NCBI GenBank assembly: GCA_034521225.1
Contig: JAXHMR010000002.1
Coordinates: 124,001-188,000, forward strand
DNA length: 64,000 nt
Source: Woeseia sp034521225
GTDB lineage: Bacteria; Pseudomonadota; Gammaproteobacteria; Steroidobacterales; Woeseiaceae
Direction: 5' to 3'
How positions within the stretch are numbered: position 1 is the first letter of the stretch; each line of letters starts with the position of its first letter. Shown here in pieces: positions 27,733-38,071 of this stretch. The notes beneath the pieces are model-generated. The model saw nothing but the letters and a program-made list of their open reading frames with translations, was not told where the DNA came from and searched no databases. The position numbers were made by a program, and so were the translations under genes.

Positions 27733-28104
27733 TTAAGGGCGAAACGCGTCCCGAATCCAGTGCCAGTCGGATGAGCCGGTGGACGGACCGTCAATTGCCA
27801 CCACATCGAACCGGACCGTGCTGTGGTGAAATCGTCGGTTATGCCCAATAAAACGGGCCGCCGCTCGCACGAGTTTACGCTGTTTGGCCGGCCCAACTGA
27901 TTCCACGGCGGTAATTTTGCTGCCGGGTTTTCGATAACGTACTTCGATAAAGACGAGACATTGCCGGTCCGTCATCACGAGGTCAATCTCGCCGACCCGG
28001 CAACGGTAATTGCGGGCAACCAGCCGGAGCCCCTGCTCGAGGAGCCAGGCCAGGGCGCGGGACTCCGCATCAGATCCTATTGCCTGCGTGTCGGCTCGAG
28101 CCAT
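27733..28104 (-). CDS. yraN: UPF0102 family protein YraN
   Basis: A 123-residue member of the restriction-endonuclease-like UPF0102 family. Conserved features: GSDAESRALAWL, RNYRCRVGEIDLVM, VFIEVRYRK and the C-terminal FDVVAI. Residues of the PD-(D/E)xK type (GEIDL, FIEVRYRK) are in place, but no activity is established. It overlaps the 3' end of lpoA by 28 bases. Confidence 0.9.
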   Translation of the reverse strand: MARADTQAIGSDAESRALAWLLEQGLRLVARNYRCRVGEIDLVMTDRQCLVFIEVRYRKPGSKITAVESVGPAKQRKLVRAAARFIGHNRRFHHSTVRFDVVAIDGPSTGSSDWHWIRDAFRP

Positions 28105-30026
28105 GTGGAATCGCGGGGCGTGTCGGCACTTTCTCCGGGCAGGTCCTCATCGAATCGCGGACCGCCGCCACCCGGGCTGTTGTCCGGCATCGCGACGGGT
28201 TCGCCACCCTGAAACCGGGCCCAGGCAAGTTGCCGGTGCACCCGGCCATCGGCATCGAGATACAGCACGCCGGTTGCACCGTCGATTTCCTTCATGTCGT
28301 CAAAGCGCGCCGCAAACAACGCCGCAACAAGGTGATAGGCATCGTATCCGAGCGCGTGCAGGCGTCCCATGCGCCGTTCCGCCGGCCAGTACTCCGCGTA
28401 AAGATCGGGCAGCTCGGCGATCCAGGGCTGCGGTGCGATAACCCAGGGAGTATCGGCGAACATCACGCCATTCAGGTCTGAGTTGGATCGCCCGTCCATC
28501 GAATGGATGCGCGACGTGGAATAGACCGGAAGATCGCCTGCATAGTGAAATTTCAGTTGCGATTTCAGCAATCGTGCGGCGGGTGCCGTCGCTGCAAGAA
28601 AGATGAATTCGGCATCTTCGCGCCGGCGCGGATCGAACTGCAGCGGCCCGCCGATATTGGCGCGCAGGCGCTGGTATCGCTGCACACTTTGCGACAGCAG
28701 CATCAGGCTCTCGATCTCGTATGAGAAATCCTGGTTGCTGGCCTGGTAATCCCGCGCGTCGAGCAAGGTCCCGCCCGCAGCCTCGAATTCCCGGGCAAAG
28801 CTTTGCAACAAGCGCGTGCCCCAGTCGTTATTCGGTACCAGCGCCAGCGCGCGAGTGTGGCCGTCGGCAACCGCCCGGCGTGCGGCTGATGCCGCTTCAT
28901 CTTCGGGTGACAATGCGAATTGATACAGTCCGGGCGGTGCAGGTATTTCATCGGGCAGGTAATTCAACGCGAGCACCGGGATTGGCAACATTCCCTCGTT
29001 CGCCACGGCTATGACTGAATCCCGCAGCAAGGGACCGACGACAAACTCGGCACCGTCTGCAATGGCCTCCGCGTACGCGAATGACGCGCCCCCGCTGCCG
29101 CCGGTGTCGTAGACAGCAACCTGCTGGGCTTTGTCGAGTTGCGACGCGGCGCTGAAATAGGCGCCAAAAAAGCCGTTTTGCACGGCGATGCCGGCACTTG
29201 CATTGTCCCCGGACAGTGGCAGCAGCAATGCGATGTGGAGCGGGTACTCGACTTCGCCGGGTGCCGGCAATTCCATGCCCTGGAGCAAGGTCATGGCGGG
29301 ATGGTCCGGATACGCCTGTTGCCAGCGATTGACGCCATTGGCCCAGCCGATGCCCTGCCGGCCGGTTGATGCAGCAAGCGCGCCGAGCGTCAGCCATCCC
29401 TTCAGTTCGGGGTCCATGGTTTGGTCGGCTGCGGTGCGAAGCTTTGCCGGGTTGCTGGCGAGCAGGCCAGCCCAGATGCGCTGCTGATTGCGCGCCACGT
29501 CCTGCGATGTATCTAGCCATGTTTCGCGCTGCCGGTATAAAGAGAGTGCGCGGATCGGATCACCGAGCTGAAACCATGAGTCGGCCATCAGGGCTTCGAC
29601 CCGCAGGCGATAGGCCATAGGCAAGGCCTGCCGGCTCAGCGGTTCGAGGATCCGCTGTGCGTCCTCGGGGCGTCCTTCGAACAGCGCCAGCGCCGCGGCG
29701 TTACTGCTCCAGAGCCACAGCAGTTCACCGGACGGCGGCGCCGGCATGCGGCGCAGTGCATTGCGCGCGCGACGCCCGTCGCCAGCCTCGAGCCACTGTT
29801 CTATGGCCAGCAATGTCAGGCGATCACGCTCGCTACCGGTGGCCGATGTGGCAATGCCGATATAGGCGGAAGCCGCGTCCTCGTGGCTGCCTCGCTTGGC
29901 CAGCTGTTCCGCCCGCTGCTCCGGCGTCGTCACCGCCAGGCCGCCTGTCGCGCATCCGGCCGTCCCGATTGCCACGAGTAACAGCAACAGCGAAGATCGA
30001 ATGACAGAAGTCAGGCGGTTGTTCAT
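28077..30026 (-). CDS. lpoA: Penicillin-binding protein activator LpoA
   Basis: Outer-membrane lipoprotein that activates the PBP1A peptidoglycan synthase. The signal peptide ends in a lipobox with C25 (GTAGC). The N-terminal part (about 30-240) is made of TPR-like helices (ASAYIGIA, GDGRRARNALRRM); the C-terminal part (about 250-600) is a periplasmic-binding-protein fold starting HIALLLPLSGDNASAG. The last 40 residues are Pro/Gly/Asp-rich and probably disordered. It is divergent from rsmI, the conserved arrangement. Confidence 0.92.
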   Translation of the reverse strand: MNNRLTSVIRSSLLLLLVAIGTAGCATGGLAVTTPEQRAEQLAKRGSHEDAASAYIGIATSATGSERDRLTLLAIEQWLEAGDGRRARNALRRMPAPPSGELLWLWSSNAAALALFEGRPEDAQRILEPLSRQALPMAYRLRVEALMADSWFQLGDPIRALSLYRQRETWLDTSQDVARNQQRIWAGLLASNPAKLRTAADQTMDPELKGWLTLGALAASTGRQGIGWANGVNRWQQAYPDHPAMTLLQGMELPAPGEVEYPLHIALLLPLSGDNASAGIAVQNGFFGAYFSAASQLDKAQQVAVYDTGGSGGASFAYAEAIADGAEFVVGPLLRDSVIAVANEGMLPIPVLALNYLPDEIPAPPGLYQFALSPEDEAASAARRAVADGHTRALALVPNNDWGTRLLQSFAREFEAAGGTLLDARDYQASNQDFSYEIESLMLLSQSVQRYQRLRANIGGPLQFDPRRREDAEFIFLAATAPAARLLKSQLKFHYAGDLPVYSTSRIHSMDGRSNSDLNGVMFADTPWVIAPQPWIAELPDLYAEYWPAERRMGRLHALGYDAYHLVAALFAARFDDMKEIDGATGVLYLDADGRVHRQLAWARFQGGEPVAMPDNSPGGGGPRFDEDLPGESADTPRDSTWLEPTRRQ

Positions 30027-30119
30027 GATGGCATGCCAGGTTCAGGTCAGGTGGGGAGAATGTTACGTGCAATCCGTGATTCCCACACGCGATTCTCGTC
30101 CAAATGAGGACTTTCCGGT

Positions 30120-30965
30120 TTGAGTGACGGCACCCTGTTCGTCGTTGCGACGCCAATCGGTAACCGGGACGATTTGTCATCGCGCGCCCGGGATACACTG
30201 CAGGCGGTCGATCTCGTCGCGTCCGAGGATACCCGCCGCACCGGACGATTGCTATCGCACTTCGGTATCTCGGCGCGCCAGTTGTCGCTCCACGAACACA
30301 ACGAGGAGGCGGCGGCTGCAAGCGTCATCAGCGCGCTTAAGGAGGGCCAGTCTGTTGCGCTGGTCAGTGATGCCGGCACGCCGCTGGTCAGCGACCCGGG
30401 CTACCGGTTGCTGCGTATGGCTCATGAGCAGGGTATTCGGGTTTCGCCGGTCCCGGGCGCGAGCGCGTTGATTGCCGCGCTGTCCGTGGCCGGCATCGCG
30501 ACAGACCGCTTTTGCTTTGAAGGCTTTCTGCCGGCCCGTCAAAGCGCGCGCAGGACAGCGCTCAGCACACTGGCCGCTGAGACGAGGACACTCGTGTTCT
30601 ACGAGTCCGTGCACCGCATTCGCGAGATGCTGGCCGATGCCGGCGACCTGCTCGGCGCGTCGCGGCAGGCGTTTGTTGGCCGCGAACTCACCAAACTGCA
30701 TGAGCAGTGCGTGCAGGCAACGCTGGGCGAACTCGCCACCATGCTCGATGAGCAGAAGATTGCGCGCAAAGGTGAATTTGTCGTCGTTGTCGATGGCGCG
30801 GCCGACGTCGTTGCCGCGCCGGGCGTCGATGCCGACATGCTGCTTCAGAAACTCGCGGGTGTATTGCCCGGCAAGCAGGCCGTGGACATCGTTGCATCGG
30901 TCAGTGGCGGCCGCCGCAATGACCTGTACCGACGTATGCTCGAACTGACCGGCAAGTCGGATTGA
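30120..30965 (+). CDS. rsmI: 16S rRNA 2'-O-ribose C1402 methyltransferase
   Basis: SAM-dependent enzyme that methylates C1402 of 16S rRNA with RsmH. The tetrapyrrole-methylase fold shows in LFVVATPIGNRDDLS, EDTRRTGRLLSHF, LVSDAGTPLVSDPGYRL and VPGASALIAALS. At 281 residues it is of normal length. The start is a TTG at 30120, since no ATG or GTG precedes the conserved beginning. Confidence 0.92.
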   Translation: MSDGTLFVVATPIGNRDDLSSRARDTLQAVDLVASEDTRRTGRLLSHFGISARQLSLHEHNEEAAAASVISALKEGQSVALVSDAGTPLVSDPGYRLLRMAHEQGIRVSPVPGASALIAALSVAGIATDRFCFEGFLPARQSARRTALSTLAAETRTLVFYESVHRIREMLADAGDLLGASRQAFVGRELTKLHEQCVQATLGELATMLDEQKIARKGEFVVVVDGAADVVAAPGVDADMLLQKLAGVLPGKQAVDIVASVSGGRRNDLYRRMLELTGKSD

Positions 30966-31012
30966 GGCTACGGCCAATACCCCGTCCCCGTTTTGCAGTA
31001 TCATGCGCGGTT

Positions 31013-31406
31013 CGGGAAGGCAGGAGTCGGCCAGACAACCGCGGCCGGGCGCTTGACGCACCGGTCGAGGAAAGTCCGGGCTCCTTCGGGCACGGCGCCA
31101 GGTAACGCCTGGAGGGCGCGAGTCCATGGAAAGTGCCACAGAAAATATACCGCCGAAGCACGCAAGTGACGGTAAGGGTGAAAAGGTGCGGTAAGAGCGC
31201 ACCGCGCGGGTGGTAACACGCCGCGGCACGGTAAACCCCGCCGGGAGCAAGACCAAATAGGGGAGTACGCCGGCCGCGCAAGCGGCAGGCACCGCCGGCT
31301 CCGAGCGGACTCCCGGGTAGGTTGCTACAGACAGCCGGTGACGGCTGCCGCAGATGAATGGTTGTCCCAGACAGAACCCGGCTTATTGTCGGCTCTTGTC
31401 TTCCCG
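31013..31406 (+). ncRNA. rnpB: RNase P RNA, class A
   Basis: The catalytic RNA of RNase P. Universal segments are present in order: GAGGAAAGTCCGGGCTCC near the 5' end, GCCAGGTAACGCCTGG, GGTAAGGGTGAAA, GGTGCGGTAAGAGCGCACCG, TGGTAACA-like, GAGCAAGACCAAATAGGGG, CCCGGGTAGG-like, and near the 3' end ACAGAACCCGGCTTA. Bases 31013-31032 can pair with 31387-31406 as a long P1 helix, which sets the ends; TCTTTTT follows directly and should terminate. A TATCAT at 30999-31004 is a possible -10. The location between rsmI and mraZ is typical. Confidence 0.95.
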
Positions 31407-31408
31407 TC

Positions 31409-31428
31409 TTTTTCCGGCCCCGGAAAAA
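31409..31428. terminator. Termination region after rnpB
   Basis: A perfect small palindrome, TTTTTCCGG, CC, CCGGAAAAA, directly follows the P1 helix of rnpB. The T-run at 31409-31413 after the P1 stem would act as an intrinsic terminator. Confidence 0.55.
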
Positions 31429-31680
31429 TCAAATAAATCAATCTGTTAACTGATAACGGTCCGGCGTTGCCGCGAGAGTCGCGCGACCGGGCGGCGTGGG
31501 GATCATTACCGGCGCCGGACGGCTGCTGTCGCCGTTTACCGACCGATGTTTCAGTGTTCATCGAGAAACCGGGCTTAAGCGGTTGATTTATAGCCTGATA
31601 ACCCCGCCACAATTTGCCTCGATTTGGCCACCCAATAGCCTCTAAGTCCCTGTAGAACAAGAATTATTTCGATGATTGTG

Positions 31681-31709
31681 TTGACGCTGCCACAAGCGCT
31701 CAATATAGT
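31681..31709 (+). promoter_or_regulatory. Main dcw promoter (Pmra)
   Basis: TTGACG at 31681-31686 and TATAGT at 31704-31709 are separated by 17 bp, a strong sigma-70 match. It lies about 70 bases before mraZ and should drive the long mraZ-to-ftsZ transcript. Confidence 0.75.
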
Positions 31710-31717
31710 GTCGAAAA

Positions 31718-31742
31718 GTGGAGAAAAGTGGGAGGAGATGGG
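31718..31742 (+). promoter_or_regulatory. MraZ operator repeats
   Basis: Three direct repeats at exact 10-bp spacing, GTGGA, GTGGG and ATGGG (TGG cores at 31719, 31729 and 31739), start just beyond the -10 of Pmra. MraZ of other bacteria binds such GTGGG-type repeats spaced 10 bp apart to control its own operon. Confidence 0.7.
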
Positions 31743-31786
31743 TAGTGGTCCCGTAACCGGGAACGCGCCATCGACAGGTAAACACC

Positions 31787-32236
31787 GTGTTTCGTGGAGC
31801 CACCAAAGTCACGCTCGATGCCAAGGGGCGTCTTGCCATACCGACCCGGTACCGGGAGCGGCTGGCGGCGCGTTGTGACGGGCAGCTGGTTGCCACCGTG
31901 GACCGGGACTATTGCCTGCTTTTATACCCCCTGCCGGACTGGGAGGAAATTGAACAGAAGTTGATCCGGCTGCCGAGCCTGAACAAGCAGGCGCGCCGGC
32001 TGCAGCGCCTGATGGTTGGTTATGCCACGGAACTGGATATCGATGCTAACGGCAGGATCCTGCTGTCGCGCGAATTGCGCGAATTTGCGGGCCTTGGCCG
32101 GCAGGCAATCCTGATCGGGCAGGGCAACAAGTTTGAACTCTGGGATGAGGCGAGCTGGAACGAGAAGCGGGACGCATGGCTGGGAGATGAAGATGAAGCC
32201 GACCTGCCTGCCGAACTCGAGTCTCTTTCTCTTTAA
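31787..32236 (+). CDS. mraZ: Transcriptional regulator MraZ
   Basis: A 149-residue DNA-binding protein with two AbrB-like halves, each carrying the DxxGR motif: LDAKGRLAIPTRYR and IDANGRILLSRELR. It forms rings and controls the dcw operon, usually as a repressor. The GTG start at 31787 gives the family N-terminus MFRGATKVTLD. Candidate binding repeats lie 45-70 bases upstream. rsmH starts 5 bases after its stop. Confidence 0.94.
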   Translation: MFRGATKVTLDAKGRLAIPTRYRERLAARCDGQLVATVDRDYCLLLYPLPDWEEIEQKLIRLPSLNKQARRLQRLMVGYATELDIDANGRILLSRELREFAGLGRQAILIGQGNKFELWDEASWNEKRDAWLGDEDEADLPAELESLSL

Positions 32237-32241
32237 GAAAT

Positions 32242-33178
32242 GTGGCTGAGCACGACAGCCCACATGTACCGGTACTACTGCAGGCCGTAATCGATGGCCT
32301 GCAGATCCGGGCAGACGGAAATTACATCGACGCCACGTTTGGTCGCGGCGGGCACAGCGTCGAAATACTGAAGCGACTGGGAAGCGCGGGCAGGTTGCTC
32401 GCCATCGACCGCGATCCCGACGCGGTGCGGTCGGCCGATGAGAGGCTCGCCGGTGATCCGCGATTTGCCATGGAGAGGAGTGAAATTGCGCAACTTGAAG
32501 ATATCGCGGCAAGGCACGGTCTTTCCGGACAGGTGGACGGCCTGTTATTCGATCTGGGCGTCTCCTCGCCGCAGCTGGATGACGCGGCGCGAGGATTCAG
32601 CTTCCGGAACGACGGTCCGCTGGACATGCGAATGGACCCGACCACAGGAACGAGCGCGGCCGAATGGCTCGCGAAAGTTGACGAGAAGGTTCTGAAAAAA
32701 GTGCTTTACCAATTTGGTGAAGAGCGTTTTGCGCCACGCATTGCGAGAGCGGTCGTTACCGCGCGCAAAACGGGGCCGATCACGCGCACCGGGCAGCTTG
32801 CCGAAATCGTTCGTGCGTGCGTGCCCTCAGGCGGCAAGCGCTTGCATCCGGCCACAAAGACGTTCCAGGCAATTCGCATCGCCGTCAATGATGAAGCTGC
32901 AGCAGCTCGACGCGGCACTTGAGGCAGCACCCGGCGTGCTGCGCCCGGGCGGGCGCCTGTGCGTCTCAAGCTTTCACTCGCTGGAAGACCGGCGCGTCAA
33001 GCGCTTCATGCGAACGGCATCGCGCGAAACGGAGGCGTACAGAGGTATGCCATCGGTGCCAGCCGAGTACCGGCCGCGCCTGAAGCTCATTGGCAAGGCG
33101 ATCAGCGCGACACCGGCGGAAATCCGGCAAAACGCGCGCTCGCGCAGTGCGCATCTCCGAATCGCGGAGCGGCTCTGA
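32242..33178 (+). CDS. rsmH: 16S rRNA N4-methylcytosine C1402 methyltransferase (frameshifted)
   Basis: SAM-dependent enzyme that methylates N4 of C1402, partner of RsmI. It shows HVPVLLQAVIDGL, the SAM loop DATFGRGGHSVEIL, AIDRDPDA, FDLGVSSPQLDDAARGFSF and the C-terminal SFHSLEDRRVKRF. An extra A at 32894-32895 breaks the frame after AVNDE; removal continues LQQLDAALEAAPGVLRPGGRL to a stop overlapping ftsL, for 311 residues. GTG start. Confidence 0.9.
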
Positions 33179-33465
33179 TGCAACTGAATGCTCCCCGTCA
33201 ACCGCTGCTGCTGACCCTGGTCTTTGCCATCGTTTGCGTGGTCTCCGCGCTCGCATTGATTTACACGAAACACGAAGCCCGCAAGCTGTTTGTCGAGCTT
33301 GAGGAGCTAACCGCCGAGAGAGACAAGCTGAACATTGAATGGGGCCAGCTGCAGATCGAGCAAAGCACATGGGCGACGCATGCGCGCATCGAGCGGGTCG
33401 CTGCTGATGATCTGTCCCTGGTAAGACCGGACGCCACGGAAATTTACGTAATTGAGCGCCAATGA
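33178..33465 (+). CDS. ftsL: Cell division protein FtsL
   Basis: A 95-residue bitopic protein of the FtsQLB complex. One transmembrane helix (LLLTLVFAIVCVVSALALIY, residues 9-28) is followed by a coiled coil (ARKLFVELEELTAERDKLNIEWGQLQIEQ broken into heptads) and a short tail with RPDATEIYVI. Start ATG at 33178 overlaps the rsmH stop; its own stop overlaps the ftsI start. Confidence 0.9.
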   Translation: MQLNAPRQPLLLTLVFAIVCVVSALALIYTKHEARKLFVELEELTAERDKLNIEWGQLQIEQSTWATHARIERVAADDLSLVRPDATEIYVIERQ

Positions 33466-35189
33466 GCCGCGGAGCCGAAACCAAACAGCAATCTGCGCGA
33501 CGCTTTGCGGGCAGGATCGCAGTCGTCGGCGTATTCTTCGTGCTGGCTGCCAGTTCGCTGGTTGCGCGTGCCGTGCACCTGCAGGTATTCAATAAGGAAT
33601 TCCTTAACCACGAGGCTGACACGCGACATCTGCGTACCGAGAAGATTTCCGCGCATCGAGGCGCGATTACCGACCGGAACGGAGAGCCGCTCGCGATCAG
33701 CACGCCGGTCGACAGCATCTGGGCCAATCCAAGTGAGCTGGCTACCGCCGTCGACCGCGTGCCGGAACTGGCCGCTGCCCTCGACATAGATTCGCAACTG
33801 CTGATGCGGCGTCTGACGCGCAGCATGAACAAGGAGTTTGTTTATCTGCGGCGCCACTTGAATCCGGATCAGGCTCATCGTGTATTAGCGTTGAAGCTGC
33901 CCGGCGTTAACGCCATACGCGAATACCGGCGCTACTATCCGGCCGGTGAAGTGGCCGGGCACCTGGTCGGATTCACCAGCATCGACGATAACGGCCAGGA
34001 AGGACTCGAACTCGAGTTCAATCACTGGCTGAGCGGCAAGTCCGGCGCCAAGCGGGTATTGAAAGACCGGCTTGGCCGGTCGGTCGAGAACGTCGAAAGC
34101 ATCCGGCCGCCCGATCCCGGAAAGGACCTGCGGTCGAGCATAGACCTGCGCCTGCAGTACCTCGCTTACCGCAGTTTAAAGTCGGCGATCCATGAGTTTG
34201 AGGCGGATTCCGGCTCCATCGTGGTCCTTGATGTGCAGAGCGGCGAAGTGCTGGCGATGGTCAACCAGCCAACCTACAACCCGAATGACCGTTCGCAGTA
34301 TTCGGCAGAACGCTACCGGAACCGCGCGATCACCGATATTTTCGAACCGGGCTCCAGTATCAAACCGCTGATCATGAGTGCGGCGCTCGAAAGCGGCCAG
34401 TACCGGCCGAGCAGCGTGATCGATACGTCACCCGGCTACGTTGTCGTCGGCGCAAAGAAAATTGAAGACCGGCGCAATCTGGGCCGCGTCAGTATGACGA
34501 CAGTCATGTCCCGCTCAAGCAACGTCGGTGTGACGAAAATTGCGATGTCGCTGGAGCCGGACCAGTTGTGGAGCACGATGAAGCGCTTCGGCCTCGGCAC
34601 TTTGACGACCAGCGGATTTCCCGGCGAATCGGCAGGTTTGCTGACGCACTACAATCACTGGCGGCAAATAAGCCAGGCGACGCTGGCCTACGGATACGGC
34701 GTGTCCGTGACGCCGCTGCAACTTGCGCAAGCGTATGCCGTCATCGGCAGCGGCGGCATTTCACGCGAGGTGTCACTGGTAGCTCTCGACCGCGCACCCG
34801 AGGGCGAACGCGTCATCAGCGAGGAGACCGCGACGGCCGTTCTGGCAATGATGGAAGAGGTCATTCGGCCGGGCGGTACCGGTGTCAAGGCACAGGTTGC
34901 CGGATACCGGGTTGCCGGCAAGACCGGGACCGCATGGAAGTTTGCTGCAGGCGGTTATTCGGAGGACAAGTACCTGTCGATTTTTGCCGGCATAGCACCT
35001 GCCAGTGATCCACGACTCGCAGCGGTGATCATCATCGATGAGCCGAAAGGCGAGCTTTACTACGCATCCGATGTTGCCGCGCCGGTGTTCGCCGACGTCA
35101 TGTCGGAGTCGTTGCGACTGCTGGCCGTGCCTCCGGACGCCCTGCCCGAGCGCCCCACCGACGGCGTATTGCAGGCGATGAGTCGATGA
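33462..35189 (+). CDS. ftsI: Peptidoglycan D,D-transpeptidase FtsI (PBP3)
   Basis: Septal class B penicillin-binding protein, 575 residues. An N-terminal membrane anchor (residues 19-38) is followed by the pedestal domain (HRGAITDRNGEPLAIS) and the transpeptidase domain with S298xxK (SSIK), the SSN motif and K487TGT. It works with FtsW at the septum. Neighbours ftsL and murE overlap it by 4 bases on each side. Confidence 0.95.
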   Translation: MSRGAETKQQSARRFAGRIAVVGVFFVLAASSLVARAVHLQVFNKEFLNHEADTRHLRTEKISAHRGAITDRNGEPLAISTPVDSIWANPSELATAVDRVPELAAALDIDSQLLMRRLTRSMNKEFVYLRRHLNPDQAHRVLALKLPGVNAIREYRRYYPAGEVAGHLVGFTSIDDNGQEGLELEFNHWLSGKSGAKRVLKDRLGRSVENVESIRPPDPGKDLRSSIDLRLQYLAYRSLKSAIHEFEADSGSIVVLDVQSGEVLAMVNQPTYNPNDRSQYSAERYRNRAITDIFEPGSSIKPLIMSAALESGQYRPSSVIDTSPGYVVVGAKKIEDRRNLGRVSMTTVMSRSSNVGVTKIAMSLEPDQLWSTMKRFGLGTLTTSGFPGESAGLLTHYNHWRQISQATLAYGYGVSVTPLQLAQAYAVIGSGGISREVSLVALDRAPEGERVISEETATAVLAMMEEVIRPGGTGVKAQVAGYRVAGKTGTAWKFAAGGYSEDKYLSIFAGIAPASDPRLAAVIIIDEPKGELYYASDVAAPVFADVMSESLRLLAVPPDALPERPTDGVLQAMSR

Positions 35190-36707
35190 GCATGCCTGCC
35201 GAACGCCTGACACTCGCGCCCAACCTCTCCACAGTTACTGCAAGGTATGGCTGCGGCGCCGCCAATTGCAGTTGCCGGAATCGCAAGCGACAGTCGCCGG
35301 CTTCATGCCGGCGACGTTTTCCTTGCAAGTCGTGGCACGCGCTCTCATGGCCTGGACTATGTGAGCGAAGCGCTCGCAAACAAGGTTGCTGCCATAGTCT
35401 GGGAACCGGCCGAAGGCCGCAGCTTTAATCCGCCCGACGGGGTTACTGCTGTTCCCGTTGAAGATCTTTCGCGCAGGCTCGGGACCATTGCCAATCGCTG
35501 GTTCGATCTGCCGTCAGCAAGCGTGCGGGTCGCCGGTGTCACCGGCACCAACGGCAAGACAACCGTTGCGTATCTTCTCGCGCAGTGCCTGCAAAAACTG
35601 GGACAGCCTGCCGCTTATCTCGGCACGCTCGGTGCCGGCATTGAAGAAATTGATGCCGCCAGCGGCCTGACGACGCCGGACTGTGTCGAGGTCCATCGCC
35701 AGCTTGCCGAATTTCGGGACAGCGGCGCCACGCATGTCGCAATGGAAGTGTCGTCGCACGGTTTGAGCCAGCACCGTGTCGACGGCGTACGTTTCGATGC
35801 TGCCCTGTTTACGAACTTAAGCCGCGATCACATCGATTATCACGGCAGCATGAAGGAATACGGGGACACAAAGGCACGCTTGTTCCTCGAACACGAACCG
35901 GCGCACCGGGTCATCAGCGTGGACAGTGAGTTTGGCGCTGTGCTGGCGGCACGTTGCGGCGATTCGGCAGTCGTCACGGCCAGCGACGATACGCACGATG
36001 CGGGGACGCACCGGTTCGTATTTGCAAGCGGGACCCAGGCGTTGCCGACTGGTGCGCTGGTCGACATTCGCAGTTCGTGGGGCACCGGGCGCTGCCGCCT
36101 GCCGCTGGTTGGCGCCTTCAATGTCGCCAATGCAGTGAACGTCATTGCACTGCTCCTGAGTTACGACATTGAATTCTCCGATGTACTCGAGCTGATGGAG
36201 GGTATCACTGCGCCGCCTGGACGCATGCAGCGAGTGGCAGCCGGGTCCAATGAGCCGTCGCCACAGGTGTTCGTTGACTATGCGCATACGCCGGCAGCGC
36301 TGCAGGCGGCACTCGAGTCGTTGCGCCCGCATTGCAAAGGCACACTGTGGTGTGTCTTCGGGTGTGGTGGCGACCGGGACAGCGGCAAACGGCCGGAGAT
36401 GGGCGAAGTGGCATCGTCGTTGGCCGATCACGTGATTATCACGAGCGACAATCCGCGCTCCGAATCGCCGTCGGCGATCATAGACGACATTCGTGCCGGA
36501 GCCGGGCAGGACGCTGCCGTCATTGAAGATCGTGCCGCGGCCATCGCGTGGGCGATCGGGCATGCCGGCGTCGACGATATTGTTCTCGTTGCCGGCAAGG
36601 GTCATGAGAGCTACCAGATTATTGGCAACGAGCGTTTGGTATTTTCCGACTACGTTGTCGCCAAGTCGCATCTGGATACGCGCGGACAAGGGCGGGCGCC
36701 GCAATGA
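35186..36707 (+). CDS. murE: UDP-MurNAc-L-Ala-D-Glu:meso-diaminopimelate ligase (frameshifted near the start)
   Basis: Adds the third stem amino acid to the peptidoglycan precursor. ATP-binding GVTGTNGKTTVAYLLAQ, the carbamylated-Lys region and TTPDCVEVHRQLAEF are intact, and DNPRSESP matches the motif that recognises meso-DAP. The ATG at 35186 overlaps the ftsI stop as ATGA; an extra A near 35237 puts the first 17 codons out of frame. Removing it joins NLSTV to LQGMAAAPPIAVAGIASDSRR, about 506 residues. Without repair the first usable ATG is 35247, which trims the domain. Confidence 0.9.
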
Positions 36708-38069
36708 TCGAGGAATCCATGTCACGCGCGGCCGCGGCCATGCAAGGGAAGCTTTCCGGAGACGATGCGTCATTTCGTGGCGTCAGCACGGACAGCCGCG
36801 CCGTGGAGCCCGGCCAGCTGTTCTTCGCGTTGAAAGGCCCCAATTTCGACGGCGCCCGATTTGCACGGCAGGCGGTGGAAAAAGGCGCGGCCGGTATTGT
36901 TGCGCAGTCGGTAACGAAGGTCCGGTTGCCGGGCATCGTTGTTGACGATACTCGCATTGCGCTCGGCCGGCTCGGTGCGAGCTGGCGGCGCAGCATGCCC
37001 GCAACAGTGATCGCACTGACGGGCAGTAATGGCAAGACGACTCTGAAGGAAATGGTCGCGGCGGGATTGTCGCAGGTTGCTGCCACGCTCGCGACGCGCG
37101 GCAATCTCAATAACGATATCGGCATGCCTTTGATGCTGCTGAGCCTCGCCCGCGAGCACCGGTATGCGGTGCTGGAGATGGGTGCTAATCACGCCGGGGA
37201 AATCGCATGGCTTACGTCGCTGGCAATGCCCGCCATCGTTGCGATTACCAATGCCGGGCCGTCGCACCTCGAGGGGTTCGGCTCCATAGACGGCGTCGCG
37301 AGGGCCAAGGGCGAGATATTGCAGGGAACCGAGCGGCCGAAGACTGCCGTCCTCAATGCGGACGATCATTATTTTGATCTGTGGTGTTCGATGGCCAGCG
37401 ATCTCGATATTGTCAGCTTTGGCCGCGCCAAAGACGCCACGGTACGTATAGCCGGAGTGAAGGCAGATGCCGGCGGCTCAACTTTCACGCTTCATACCGC
37501 CGGTGAAGCGCTGGCGGTGAGATTGCCATTGCCGGGATCACACAACGTGACGAACGCGGCTGCCGCCGCGGCGATACTGCTGGCCGCGGGCTTGTTGCCC
37601 GAGCAGATACGGTCTGGGCTGGAAGCCGTGCAGCCGATCGGCGGACGTTTGCGATCACTGCCGGGATTGCGGGGCTCGCGCCTGTTTGACGACAGCTACA
37701 ACGCCAATCCGGCAAGCGTCGCCGCTGCGGCTGAATTCATTGCCGCGCAGGATGGAGAGAGCTGGCTGGTGCTTGGCGATATGGGTGAACTCGGCAGTGA
37801 TGCTGCTGCATTGCATCGTGACGTCGGCATGGCTGTAAAAGACGCAGGTGTCGACCGGTTGCTGGCGACGGGACCCCTGACAAAGCACACGATCGCGGGA
37901 TTCGGCAGAGCAGCTGAATGGTTTGCGACTGCTGATGACCTGGTCGTTGCCGCAACGGCCGATCTTCGTCCAGGACGTCAATGTGCTGGTCAAGGGTTCG
38001 CGCTTCATGTGCATGGAACGTGTCGTCGCGGCGTTGGCTGCCGAACCAGCGGACCAGGGAGGGCATTGA
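36704..38069 (+). CDS. murF: UDP-MurNAc-tripeptide:D-Ala-D-Ala ligase (frameshifted near the end)
   Basis: Adds D-Ala-D-Ala to complete the pentapeptide. Motifs: FRGVSTDSRAVEPGQLFFALKG, ALTGSNGKTTLKEMVA, RGNLNNDIGMPL, LEMGANHAGEI, FDDSYNANPAS and LVLGDMGELG. One extra G at 37973-37974 breaks the frame; repaired it continues DVNVLVKGSRFMCMERVV to TGA at 38067, about 454 residues. Uncorrected, the frame runs on into mraY and looks like a MurF-MraY fusion, which is an artefact. It overlaps murE by 4 bases. Confidence 0.9.
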
Positions 38070-38071
38070 TC

